From NCBI GenBank assembly GCA_042701975.1, contig CP170561.1, forward strand, positions 4,092,001 through 4,156,000: a stretch of DNA of 64,000 bases, read 5' to 3'. The translations under genes were made by a program, and so were the position numbers. The DNA is from JAFALK01 sp042701975 (lineage in GTDB: Bacteria; Pseudomonadota; Gammaproteobacteria; Burkholderiales; Burkholderiaceae_C). Positions within the stretch are counted from its first letter, which is position 1. Each line of letters begins with the position of its first letter. The notes under the pieces were generated by a model. The model saw nothing but the letters and a program-made list of their open reading frames with translations, ran no database searches and was not told where the DNA came from. Shown here in pieces: positions 18,822 through 26,281 of this stretch.

Positions 18822-20818
18822 GAGCGCTGACGCGTGAGACACGCGACACCTTCTTCCTGCTCGCCACCATCGCGGCGGTGGTGTTGCCGCACGGCTCGCG
18901 CCTGCCGCTGTGGGTGCAGGGCTTCTGCGCGCTGATGCTGGGTTGGCGCGCCATGCTGGCCTGGCGCGGCCTGCATCTGCCCGGCCGCTGGCTGCTGGCC
19001 CTGGTGACGGTGGCCGCCGGTGCCGGCGTGCTGCTGACCTACCGCAGCTTGCTGAACCGCGAGGCCGGCATCGCCTTTCTGAGCTTGCTGATGGCGCTCA
19101 AGACACTGGAGCTGCGCGCGCGGCGCGATGCCTTCGTCGTCTTCTTCCTCGGCTTCTTCCTGGTGCTGACGCAGTTCCTCTATTCGCAGAGCCTGCCCAC
19201 CGCGCTGTGGATGCTGCTGGTGGTCTGGGCTCTGCTCACCGCGCTGGTGCTGGCGCAGATGCCAGTGGGCCAGCCCAGCCTGGCGCTGGCCGCGCGGCAG
19301 GCCTTGCGCGTAACGGCTTACGGCTTGCCCGCCATGGTGCTGCTCTACCTGCTGTTCCCGCGCATCGCGCCGCTGTGGGGCATCCCGGCCGAGACGGTGG
19401 GCCGGACGGGCCTCTCCAACCAGATGGCTTTCGGCGCCATGTCCGAGATCGCGAATGACGAGAGCATCGCCCTGCGCCTGCGCTTCACCGGCGCCGTGCC
19501 GCCACCGGGCAGTCGCTATCTGCGCGGCCCCGTGCTGGAGGTCTTCGACGGCATACGCTGGACGGCGCGTACCGGCGTGCGACGCGGCGACGAGGTGCAG
19601 CCGCTGGGCACGCCCTGGCGCTACGAGATGACGGTGGAGCCCTTGCGCATCCGCGTGCTGCCGCTGCTGGAATCGGCCGGGGCGGGCCTGACCCTGCAGG
19701 CCGGGCCGTACCTGATGCAACGCGGCGCCGAGCAGCAATGGATCTCGCCTGTGCCCATCACGGAGCGGCTGCGCTTCAACGCCCAGGCCTGGCCGTCGCA
19801 GCGCGCGGGCATGGACCGCAGTCTCAACAGCCTGAGCGTCGACCTGACCCTGCCTAACGGCCTGAATCCACGCACCCTTGCCTGGGCGCGCGCACTGCGG
19901 GCTGAGCCGCGCTTCGCCGCGCTGGACGATGGTGCCCGCCCTCAGGCGCTGGCCGACGCGCTGATGGAGCACATCAAGACCGGCGACTACATCTACACCC
20001 TGTCGCCCGGCCGTTACGGCGAGACCACGCCGCACGTGATCGACGAATTCTGGTTCGACCGCCGGCTGGGCTTCTGCGAACACTTCGCCGCGGCCTTCGT
20101 CGTCATCATGCGGGCCGCCGGCGTGCCGGCGCGCGTGGTGACGGGCTTCCAAGGTTTCGATGCCGAGCCGCAGGACGACTGGTGGATCGTGCGCAACAGC
20201 AATGCCCACGCCTGGGCCGAGTACTGGGCGCCGGGCCGCGGCTGGCAGCGCGCGGACCCCACCGCCGCCATCGCGCCCGATCGTGTGCAACAAGGCCTGG
20301 CACTGCGGCCGGCACCGGGGGCGCTGGAGCGTTTCAGCCCGCAGATCTGGCCGCAGGTGCGGGGGCTGTGGGAGCGCATCGACAACCGCTGGCAGCAGCT
20401 GATCCTCAACTACTCGCGCCAGGATCAGTTCGATCTGCTCAAGTCCATGGGCTTCAGCCAGCCTGACTGGCTGGCGCTGGGTCGGCTGGGTGCCGGCGTG
20501 ATCGCCGTGATCGCCCTCGGCGCGGCAGGCCTGAACGCCTGGCAAAGGCGGCCGCACGACGCCTGGAGCCGCCAGCGCGTGGCCGTGCTGCGCGTGCTGC
20601 GGCGGCTGGGCTTGCCCTCCGCCGCGCATGAATCGCCGCTGCGCTGGGCCGAGCAGGTGCGCGAGCGCTTTGGTGCGCGTGGCCACAACATGGCGGATCT
20701 CCTGCAATCGCTGGAGCGTGCGCGTTACGCGCCTGGTGTCCGCCGTTGGAGTTTGCGCGAAAGCCTGGCCTGGCGATGCCGGCTGCGCGCCGCAGGCCGT
20801 ATGCTGGCAGCGAAGTGA
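18818..20818 (+). CDS. TgpA-type membrane transglutaminase-like protease (DUF3488 + transglutaminase)
   Basis: The 666-residue protein has an N-terminal block of membrane helices (about 10-190). A periplasmic transglutaminase-like domain follows, with catalytic Cys in RRLGFCEHFAAAFVVIMRAAGVPARVVTGFQG, His in RNSNAHAWAEYW and Asp in WQRADPTAA. A last membrane helix (near 560) and a cytosolic tail complete it. TgpA-like proteins accompany MoxR and DUF58. The start ATG overlaps the DUF58 stop (ATGA). The lytic transglycosylase follows after 20 bp. Confidence 0.94.
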   Translation: MRALTRETRDTFFLLATIAAVVLPHGSRLPLWVQGFCALMLGWRAMLAWRGLHLPGRWLLALVTVAAGAGVLLTYRSLLNREAGIAFLSLLMALKTLELRARRDAFVVFFLGFFLVLTQFLYSQSLPTALWMLLVVWALLTALVLAQMPVGQPSLALAARQALRVTAYGLPAMVLLYLLFPRIAPLWGIPAETVGRTGLSNQMAFGAMSEIANDESIALRLRFTGAVPPPGSRYLRGPVLEVFDGIRWTARTGVRRGDEVQPLGTPWRYEMTVEPLRIRVLPLLESAGAGLTLQAGPYLMQRGAEQQWISPVPITERLRFNAQAWPSQRAGMDRSLNSLSVDLTLPNGLNPRTLAWARALRAEPRFAALDDGARPQALADALMEHIKTGDYIYTLSPGRYGETTPHVIDEFWFDRRLGFCEHFAAAFVVIMRAAGVPARVVTGFQGFDAEPQDDWWIVRNSNAHAWAEYWAPGRGWQRADPTAAIAPDRVQQGLALRPAPGALERFSPQIWPQVRGLWERIDNRWQQLILNYSRQDQFDLLKSMGFSQPDWLALGRLGAGVIAVIALGAAGLNAWQRRPHDAWSRQRVAVLRVLRRLGLPSAAHESPLRWAEQVRERFGARGHNMADLLQSLERARYAPGVRRWSLRESLAWRCRLRAAGRMLAAK

Positions 20819-20838
20819 TCCTGAGAAGAAACGCATCG

Positions 20839-21918
20839 ATGTACCGCCCACTCGTCACCGCAGCCGCCACGGCCCTCGTCTCGTCCCTCCTCCTCATTTC
20901 CAGCGCCCAGGCCGGCAAGCCGATCAAGCACGCCAAGGCGCCGCCGCCCAAGGATGCCGCGCCCTACGCCCTGACCGACAAGATCGGCCCCGCCGAACTG
21001 GCGCAGTTCGCCGCCGATGCCGGCCTCGACCCTGGCGAAGCGCTGCCGGTGCTGGCACAGGCGCAGATCCAGCCTTCGGTGCAACGCCTGGTCATGCCGC
21101 CGCCGGCGGGCAAGGCCAAGGACTGGTCGGCCTACCGCGCCCTCTTCATCGAGCCGCGCCGCATCCAGGCCGGTGTGGAGTTCTGGGCCGCCAACGCCCC
21201 TGCGCTGACCCGGGCTGAAGAACAGTACGGCGTGCCGGCCGAGATCGTCATGGGCGTGCTCGGCGTCGAGACTTTCTACGGCCGCATCATGGGCCGCTAC
21301 CGCATCATCGATGCGCTGGCCACGCTGAGCTTTGCCTTCCCCACCGGCCGCAGCGACCGCAGCCCCTTCTTCCGCGCCGAGCTGATCGAGTTCTTGAAGC
21401 TCGCCAAGCGCGAGGGCACGGACCCGCTGGCCTACACCGGCTCCTACGCCGGCGCCATGGGTCTGCCGCAGTTCATGCCCGGCAGCTGGAACCGCCACGC
21501 CGTGGACTTCGATGGCGACGGCCACATCGACCTGATCAACAACCCGACTGACGCCATCGGCAGCGTGGCGCACTACCTGGCCGAATACGGCTGGCAGCGT
21601 GGCATGACCACGCATTACAGCGTGGCCCTGCCTGCCGATACGGCCGCGCGCGCACGCCTGCTCTCGCCCGACGTCGTGCCGAGCTTCACCGCCCAGGAGC
21701 TGCAGGCGGCCGGGGCCAACCCCTCCGAAGCCGCGCAGGACTTCAACGGCAAGCTGGCCGTGGTCGAGCTGCAGAATGGCGTCAAGGCAGCCAGTTATGT
21801 GCTCGGCACGCCGAACTTCTACGTCGTCACCCGCTACAACCATTCGAGCTATTACGCCATGGCGGTGATCGAACTGGGCCGCGCGGTCGCCGCCGCGCGC
21901 AAGGCTGCAACACCATGA
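20839..21918 (+). CDS. mltB: lytic murein transglycosylase B
   Basis: MltB cleaves the MurNAc-GlcNAc bond of peptidoglycan in the periplasm. A signal peptide (cleavage after SSAQA, about residue 24) precedes the catalytic domain with the active-site Glu in EIVMGVLGVETFYGRIMGRY, plus TGSYAGAMGLPQFMPGSWNRHAVDFDGDGHIDL. The predicted protein is 359 aa and lacks a lipobox, so it is a soluble form. ATG 20839 was chosen because the upstream in-frame part is non-signal sequence. Its stop overlaps the next start (ATGA). Confidence 0.93.
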   Translation: MYRPLVTAAATALVSSLLLISSAQAGKPIKHAKAPPPKDAAPYALTDKIGPAELAQFAADAGLDPGEALPVLAQAQIQPSVQRLVMPPPAGKAKDWSAYRALFIEPRRIQAGVEFWAANAPALTRAEEQYGVPAEIVMGVLGVETFYGRIMGRYRIIDALATLSFAFPTGRSDRSPFFRAELIEFLKLAKREGTDPLAYTGSYAGAMGLPQFMPGSWNRHAVDFDGDGHIDLINNPTDAIGSVAHYLAEYGWQRGMTTHYSVALPADTAARARLLSPDVVPSFTAQELQAAGANPSEAAQDFNGKLAVVELQNGVKAASYVLGTPNFYVVTRYNHSSYYAMAVIELGRAVAAARKAATP

Positions 21919-22706
21919 AGCGCTGGTTTGCACTCGCGGCAACGCTGCTGCTGAGCGCCTGCGCGCACTTCGGCCCCAAGCCGCCCGGCGACGATCTGCC
22001 CTGGCAGCAGCGAACGCCGGCTGTTGCCTACCTGCGCTACGCGCCGCTGAAGGACAGCGTCGTCCACGCCCTGCGTGTCGACCTGCAGACGCCCGGCGTG
22101 CAGGTGCAGCTCACGCCGCAAGTCGAAGCGGGTCAGACTTTGCCGAACATGGCGAGCGTGGCCGGCACCCTCGCCAGCGTCAACGCCTCCTTCTTCACCA
22201 AGACCTTCACCACGCGCGGCCTCACGGTCAGCCACGGCGAGGCCTGGAGCGGCATCAGCGAGCAGCAGAACAGCCCGCTGATCGCCTGCAACAGCCAACC
22301 GCGCTGCGTGATCCAGCTGCATGCGCCGTTTGAGCTGCAGCCGGGATGGACCGAGGTCGTGGCCGGCACGCCGTGGCTGCTGGACGAAGGCCGGCAACGC
22401 ACCGCTATTGACGACGGCATTTGCGCCTACCTCTGCGCCAAGGCGCATCCGCGCACGGCCGTCGGCCTCGATGCCAGCGGCCGGTGGCTCTACCTCGTCG
22501 CCGCTGAAGGCCGACGCGGGCCTGTGCTCGGCCTGACGCTCACCGAGCTCTCGCAGGTCATGCACCAGCTGGGCGCGCACAACGCCGTCAACCTGGATGG
22601 CGGTGGCAGCACGACGATGCTGCTGCAGGGTGAATCGCTGGTGGCGCGACCGCTCAACGAGCTGGAGCTGCGCAAGGTGGCGAATGCGCTGGTGATCCGC
22701 AACTGA
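21915..22706 (+). CDS. phosphodiester glycosidase family lipoprotein (NAGPA/DUF2233-like)
   Basis: A 263-residue lipoprotein: the lipobox LLLSACAHFG puts the modified cysteine at residue 16. The NAGPA-like fold is indicated by ASVNASFFTKTFTTRGLTVSHGE, RTAVGLDASGRWLYLVAAEGR and the signature AVNLDGGGSTTMLLQGE. Such enzymes remove sugars from phosphodiester-linked glycans. Here it ends a five-gene overlapping operon with mltB, suggesting a cell-wall or surface-glycan role (inference). Confidence 0.9.
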   Translation: MKRWFALAATLLLSACAHFGPKPPGDDLPWQQRTPAVAYLRYAPLKDSVVHALRVDLQTPGVQVQLTPQVEAGQTLPNMASVAGTLASVNASFFTKTFTTRGLTVSHGEAWSGISEQQNSPLIACNSQPRCVIQLHAPFELQPGWTEVVAGTPWLLDEGRQRTAIDDGICAYLCAKAHPRTAVGLDASGRWLYLVAAEGRRGPVLGLTLTELSQVMHQLGAHNAVNLDGGGSTTMLLQGESLVARPLNELELRKVANALVIRN

Positions 22707-22714
22707 AGCGCAGT

Positions 22715-22771
22715 CTAAGGCGCTGAACCGAGCTCGATGTCGAAGGCCTCACCCGCCTTGACGATCGTCAT
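22715..22771 (-). other. possible 18-codon ORF or remnant
   Basis: MTIVKAGEAFDIELGSAP begins in ATGA overlap with the stop of the 39-codon frame upstream. It is very short and unrecognised. The coupling is the only reason to list it; the pair could be the wreck of a larger gene. Confidence 0.2.
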
Positions 22772-22887
22772 GCGCCAAGCCTCCTTGCCTCACCCTCGCC
22801 GGGCAGTCTTTCGCAGATCTGCAGCGCTCCCAGGCCCAACAACCACGCCAGGCCGGCGAGTATCCAGAAGAGCGCTGCAGGCTTCAT
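22768..22887 (-). other. possible 39-residue one-helix membrane peptide
   Basis: MKPAALFWILAGLAWLLGLG continues ALQICERLPGEGEARRLGA. It has one clear membrane helix, and its stop overlaps the next tiny frame by ATGA. It lies antisense in the gap between the phosphodiester glycosidase and the RidA gene. It may be a real small membrane protein or a fragment. Confidence 0.3.
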
Positions 22888-22934
22888 CGGCTGAGGTGTA
22901 CGATGCCCGCCGATTCCTGACCCTCCCACAGATC

Positions 22935-23399
22935 ATGAGCAGCATTCAAGACCGCCTGAAGTCCCTTGGTATCGAACTCCCGCCGCTGGCCGTGCCGGCG
23001 GCGGCCTACGTGCCGTTCGTGCGCACGGGCAACCTCGTCTTCATCTCGGGCCACATTGCCAAGAAGGACGGCAAGGTCTGGGCCGGCCAGCTGGGCAAGG
23101 ACGTGGACACCGCCACCGGCAAGCAGGCAGCGCGCGCCATCGCCATCGACCTGATGGGCACGCTCTCGGCCGCTGTGGGCGGTGACCTGGACAAGGTCGT
23201 GCGCATCGTCAAGGTGATGAGCCTGGTGAACAGCACGCCCGACTACACCGAGCAGCACCTGGTCACCAACGGCTGCTCGGAGCTGCTGGGCGAAGTGTTC
23301 GGCGATGCCGGCAAGCACGCCCGCAGCGCCTTCGGCGTGGCGCAGATCCCCATGGGCGCCTGCGTGGAGATCGAGCTCATCGCGGAAGTGCGCGACTGA
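22935..23399 (+). CDS. RidA/YjgF-family protein
   Basis: The 154-residue protein has the RidA fold: LPPLAVPAAAYVPFVRTGNLVFISGHIAKKDGKVWAGQLG, then CVEIELIAEV at the C-terminus. It belongs to the longer subfamily (about 150 aa) rather than the 128-aa RidA, in which the imine-deaminase arginine is not always conserved, so enamine/imine deaminase activity is not certain. Its stop overlaps the dsbB start (TGATG), implying coupled translation. Confidence 0.88.
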   Translation: MSSIQDRLKSLGIELPPLAVPAAAYVPFVRTGNLVFISGHIAKKDGKVWAGQLGKDVDTATGKQAARAIAIDLMGTLSAAVGGDLDKVVRIVKVMSLVNSTPDYTEQHLVTNGCSELLGEVFGDAGKHARSAFGVAQIPMGACVEIELIAEVRD

Positions 23400-23902
23400 T
23401 GTTCATCCAGCCCTCGAAGCTCCCGGCCCGCGCGCTGGCCGGCATTGCCGTCGCGTCCTTCGCGTCCGTTGCCATCGCGCTGATCGCGCAGCACCAGTTC
23501 GGCGTCAAGCCTTGCCCGTGGTGCGTGATGCAGCGCGGCATCTTCCTGCTGATCGGCGCGCTGGCCCTCATCGGCCTGCTGCTGCGCGGCGTGGCCCGGC
23601 GCGGTGCGTTGCTGCTGGTGGCTGCGCTGGCGATTGCCGGGGTGGCTTCGGCCTACTACCAGCACGAGGTCGCCTCGCTGTCCTTCAGCTGCGCACAGAC
23701 GCTGGCCGATCGCGTCATCAACGCACTGGGTCTCGAAGAACTGTGGCCCTACGGCTTCATGGTCACCGGCAGCTGCGCAGACGCCGCGTCCTACCGGCTC
23801 CTGGGCCTGCCCTACGAAGTGTGGAGCGGCCTGCTGTACCTGCTGACCCTGGGCGCAGCCTTCGTCGCCTTCAAGGCTTCGACCAAGGGCCGCCGCCACT
23901 GA
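23399..23902 (+). CDS. dsbB: disulfide bond formation protein B
   Basis: DsbB is the inner-membrane quinone reductase that re-oxidises DsbA. The 167-aa protein has four membrane helices. The first periplasmic cysteine pair is in GVKPCPWCVMQRG (near residue 40). The second pair is split: one Cys in SLSFSCAQTL, the other in VTGSCADAASY, with the family segment LLGLPYEVWSGLLYLLTLGA after it. DsbA is not in the window. An inverted repeat follows the stop. Confidence 0.94.
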   Translation: MFIQPSKLPARALAGIAVASFASVAIALIAQHQFGVKPCPWCVMQRGIFLLIGALALIGLLLRGVARRGALLLVAALAIAGVASAYYQHEVASLSFSCAQTLADRVINALGLEELWPYGFMVTGSCADAASYRLLGLPYEVWSGLLYLLTLGAAFVAFKASTKGRRH

Positions 23903-23951
23903 AGTCCGCAGCCGGACTGGATTTGCCTTTTCGTCCACCGGCGGCTAGACT
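23903..23951 (+). promoter_or_regulatory. inverted repeat and sigma70-like promoter of the toxin-antitoxin pair
   Basis: AGTCCG-CAGC-CGGACT (23903-23918) is a perfect 6-bp inverted repeat just after dsbB. Next comes TTGCCT (23923-23928), a 17-bp spacer and TAGACT (23946-23951). The expected start of transcription, about 7 nt later, falls on the antitoxin ATG at 23958, so the mRNA may be leaderless. The repeat could be a dsbB terminator stem or an antitoxin operator. Confidence 0.5.
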
Positions 23952-23957
23952 TGACCC

Positions 23958-24371
23958 ATGGCTGCCGTCCTCGCTCCCAAGACTGACGCGCCCGCGCTGT
24001 ATACGCCGGGCGCTGCGCAGGCAGCGCTGCGCACCTTCTTTCGCATCGCTGAGGCCTGGAGCCTCACGAATGAAGACCAGCAGCGCCTGCTCGGCTGCGG
24101 CCGCAGCACCTTCTTCGACTGGAAGGCCGGCCGCATCAAGAGCGGCCTGGACGCCGCCACGCTGGAGCGGCTCTCGCACATCTTCGGCATCTACTCGTCC
24201 CTGCAGATCCTCCTGCCCGTGACTGAGCGCGCCAACGCCTGGATCAAGCAACCCAACACCGCCCCGCTCTTCGGCGGCGGCACCGCACTGGATCGCCTGC
24301 GTGGCGGCCAGGTGTCCGATCTTTTCGTCGTTCGCCAGTACCTCGACGCCCAGCGCGGCGGTTGGGCATAG
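23958..24371 (+). CDS. Xre/MbcA/ParS-type antitoxin
   Basis: The 137-residue protein has an N-terminal HTH (AWSLTNEDQQRLLGCGRSTFFDWKAGR, about 30-57). The MbcA/ParS/Xre toxin-binding C-terminal region follows (HIFGIYSSLQILL, ANAWIKQPNTAPLFGGGTALDRLRGG, then VRQYLDAQRGG). Antitoxins of this kind neutralise RES-domain NAD phosphorylases and repress their own promoter. The RES toxin gene follows. No Shine-Dalgarno site is visible. Confidence 0.9.
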   Translation: MAAVLAPKTDAPALYTPGAAQAALRTFFRIAEAWSLTNEDQQRLLGCGRSTFFDWKAGRIKSGLDAATLERLSHIFGIYSSLQILLPVTERANAWIKQPNTAPLFGGGTALDRLRGGQVSDLFVVRQYLDAQRGGWA

Positions 24372-24420
24372 ATTGAGGCCCGCCCAATCTTGCCTCGCCG
24401 GACGCGGGCGTGCCCGGTCA

Positions 24421-24470
24421 GTCCCCCGAGGGGACGACGACATCGGCCGGCTTGACCGGCCCCCGTCGTC
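24421..24470 (+). other. double hairpin between antitoxin and toxin
   Basis: GTCCCC-CGA-GGGGAC (24421-24435) is immediately followed by a second stem-loop (24436-24470). That one has outer stem GACGAC/GTCGTC, a 3/3 internal loop, inner stem GGCCGG/CCGGCC and loop CTTGA. No T-run follows. The element fills much of a 138-bp gap where such genes normally abut. It may be an RNA structure limiting toxin expression or an inserted extragenic palindrome. Confidence 0.7.
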
Positions 24471-24509
24471 ATGCGGGCCGGCCAGGGAACGGCCCGGCGC
24501 TCGGCCCGA

Positions 24510-25214
24510 ATGCCGAATCTGCGCCAACCGCCTGTGAAGACTATCCACCTGCAATGGCGTGACTCCTGCCGGCTGATCCCTAGCCGCTTTCCGCCCGTCA
24601 GCCTGTTCGAGAACGTGGCCGATCCAGCCGATCTGGACACCGTCTTCGCCATCGAGGCCCTGGGCAACCCGCGCCTGCGCGACGCCGTGGGCGAACTGCG
24701 TCTGGTACCCGAAGACGCTCGCATCAGCGGCCCCGGCACCAGCGCCATCATGGCGGCATTCACGCACCTGAATCCCGAGGGCAGCCGTTTCTCCGATGGC
24801 ACCTACGGCGTCTATTACGCGGCCCACAAGCTCGAAACCGCCGTGGCCGAGGTGGGCTACCACCGCGCCCGGTTTCTCGGGCGCACGAAGGAGCCGCCGA
24901 TCGAGATCGACATGCGCTGCTACCGCGTGAAGGTCAAGGCAAAGATGTGCGATCTGCGCGGCGTGACGGACCGGCCCGATGTCTATTCGCCCGACAGCTA
25001 CGCCGCCTCGCAGGTCTTTGCCCGCGAAGTCGGCGCAGCCGGCCTGGCCGGCATCGCCTACGACAGCGTGCGCGATCCCAACGGCGAATGCCTCGCCCTC
25101 TTCACCCCGAAGGCCGCCGTACCTCCGGCCAAGGAGGCCGAGCACGTGACGCTGCGCTGGAATGGCGAGCGGATCGAGGGCTGGTATCTGAAGTCGGGGC
25201 TCAAGGCCTTGTGA
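24510..25214 (+). CDS. RES-domain toxin (NAD+ phosphorylase family)
   Basis: The 234-residue protein contains the RES fold: WRDSCRLIPSRFPP at the N-terminus, the Arg-containing GSRFSDGTYGVYYAAHKLETAVAEVGYHRARF core with the conserved Arg, Tyr and Glu, and a late GLAGIAYDSVRDPNGECLALF with the Ser. RES toxins degrade NAD+. The start is uncertain: ATG 24510 was taken, but ATG 24471 and GTG 24525 are possible, and none has a strong ribosome-binding site. It pairs with the Xre antitoxin upstream. Confidence 0.9.
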   Translation: MPNLRQPPVKTIHLQWRDSCRLIPSRFPPVSLFENVADPADLDTVFAIEALGNPRLRDAVGELRLVPEDARISGPGTSAIMAAFTHLNPEGSRFSDGTYGVYYAAHKLETAVAEVGYHRARFLGRTKEPPIEIDMRCYRVKVKAKMCDLRGVTDRPDVYSPDSYAASQVFAREVGAAGLAGIAYDSVRDPNGECLALFTPKAAVPPAKEAEHVTLRWNGERIEGWYLKSGLKAL

Positions 25215-25256
25215 GGCACTGGCGAGCGCGCGGCAGCACCGCGCAACGCTCTCACA

Positions 25257-25682
25257 TCATTGCCGGAACTTGCGCACCAGATCCTCCACGCGCGGCCCGC
25301 CCGCCTTTGAGGAACTGGAGACCTTGATGATGCTCAGCGTGCGATCCGCGCCGGCTTCGAGCGTGGCCTGGTGCACGGCCTGCAGCAGCGGCCAGACCTT
25401 CTCGGGCGGGCCTTCGACGACCGTGCCCATGCCGTGCACCTCGTACTTCAGGCCCGAGGCCTGAATGACGGCGATGGCGGCGTCCACGAACTTGTAGCGG
25501 TCTTCGGCCGTGCCGGAGGGCCTCGGTGCGACCTGGATCTCGGCAATCATGTGCTGAGCCGGTGTCGGCGTGGATGCAGCCGCAGGTGCGGCCGGTTCAG
25601 CCCAGGAAGCGCTGACGATGAAGTACAGCGAAACCAGCGAGAGCTTGAAAAGACGGGAACGGGAGAAGGTGGAATGTGCCAT
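25257..25682 (-). CDS. exported MTH1187/YkoF-like thiamine-binding protein
   Basis: The 141-residue protein has a signal peptide (RLFKLSLVSLYFIVSASWA, cleavage near residue 31) and a Pro/Ala/Thr linker. A DUF77/MTH1187-type domain follows: HMIAEIQVAPRPSGTAEDRYKFVDAAIAVI, YEVHGMGTVVEGPPEKVW, TLSIIKVSSSS. That family binds thiamine and normally has no signal peptide. A TPP riboswitch directly upstream supports a thiamine role. It may be a periplasmic thiamine scavenger (inference). ATG 25682 was chosen; a TTG at 25688 is also in frame. Confidence 0.8.
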   Translation of the reverse strand: MAHSTFSRSRLFKLSLVSLYFIVSASWAEPAAPAAASTPTPAQHMIAEIQVAPRPSGTAEDRYKFVDAAIAVIQASGLKYEVHGMGTVVEGPPEKVWPLLQAVHQATLEAGADRTLSIIKVSSSSKAGGPRVEDLVRKFRQ

Positions 25683-25764
25683 GTGCAATTACTCATGCAG
25701 ATGACAGGTCGGCGAGCGTTCGAGGCCACGGTGCCGGCACGAGAAGAGAAAGCCGGCGGGCCCT

Positions 25765-25856
25765 GAAACGTGCTTCCCTGCGCGAGGATTACCTCAATCA
25801 GGTTCAAAGGGACTCTCTCAGTCGGGCCGCCTTGCGACAGCCCAACACCCCTAGCG
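25765..25856 (-). promoter_or_regulatory. TPP riboswitch (THI element)
   Basis: On the minus strand the conserved parts occur in order: CTAGGGGTG (25848-25854 region), then CTGAGAGAGTCCCTTTGAAC, CCTGATTGAGGTAAT and GCGCAGGGAAGC before the closing helix. These are the thi-box signatures. The aptamer sits about 80 nt upstream of the thiamine-binding protein start and would reduce its expression when thiamine pyrophosphate is abundant. Confidence 0.92.
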
Positions 25857-25860
25857 ATGT

Positions 25861-25894
25861 GCCACGTCGAGAGCCGAAGGGTTCTCGACGTGGC
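25861..25894. other. 12-bp perfect stem-loop upstream of the TPP aptamer
   Basis: GCCACGTCGAGA and TCTCGACGTGGC pair perfectly around a 10-nt loop. It lies between the riboswitch (5 bp away) and the PIN pseudogene. No T-run follows on either strand. It may be a terminator-like end of the ggt/PIN transcript or an upstream extension of the leader RNA. Confidence 0.6.
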
Positions 25895-25932
25895 GACGGC
25901 GATTGTAGGCAGGTCTGCGCCGCGCTTCGGAC

Positions 25933-26281
25933 TCAGGCCTTGAACGGGTTGAGCAGCGGCACGCCAACTGACTTGAAGTCCGCCACATTGCGGGTGACCA
26001 CCGTCAGCCCGTGGACCTTGGCGGTAGCCGCAATCATGGCGTTCTCGTTGACCGTGTCGGAGCTCCGGCGCATCAGCTGCGCCCAAACGCGGAATGCCGG
26101 CGCGAAGCCATCAGCTCCAGCCAGGCCTCGATCTCGGCGGCCTTCTCAGCATCTTGTTCACGCGTGATTTCAACGCCGGCCTGGATCTCGCCAACGTCGC
26201 CGCGGACAGGTAAAGCTGGGCATCGTCGATGCCTTGCAGCCAGGTGACAACACCGCCATGCGGCTTGCGCTTCCGAAGCTC
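25933..26281 (-). pseudogene. broken FitB/VapC-type PIN-domain toxin gene
   Basis: Three pieces of one PIN toxin lie in order in different frames. Piece 1 (about 26195-26281) reads ELRKRKPHGGVVTWLQGIDD then AQLYLSA. Piece 2 (about 26100-26190), one base out of phase, reads GEIQAGVEITREQDAEKAAE then IEAWLELMAS. Piece 3 (25933-26100), shifted again, reads PAFRVWAQLMRRSSDTVNEN then AMIAATAKVHGLTVVTRNV and ends VPLLNPFKA. The N-terminal LDTNVIS part is missing, and sequence between pieces 2 and 3 has been deleted. No antitoxin gene remains. Piece 2 is read in frame by the overrunning ggt gene. Confidence 0.85.

Noticed and set aside
18725..20851. A 708-codon antisense frame opposite the transglutaminase gene
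   Set aside because: Low-complexity His/Gln/Arg composition typical of a shadow; the plus-strand TgpA-like gene has clear catalytic residues and overlapping neighbours.
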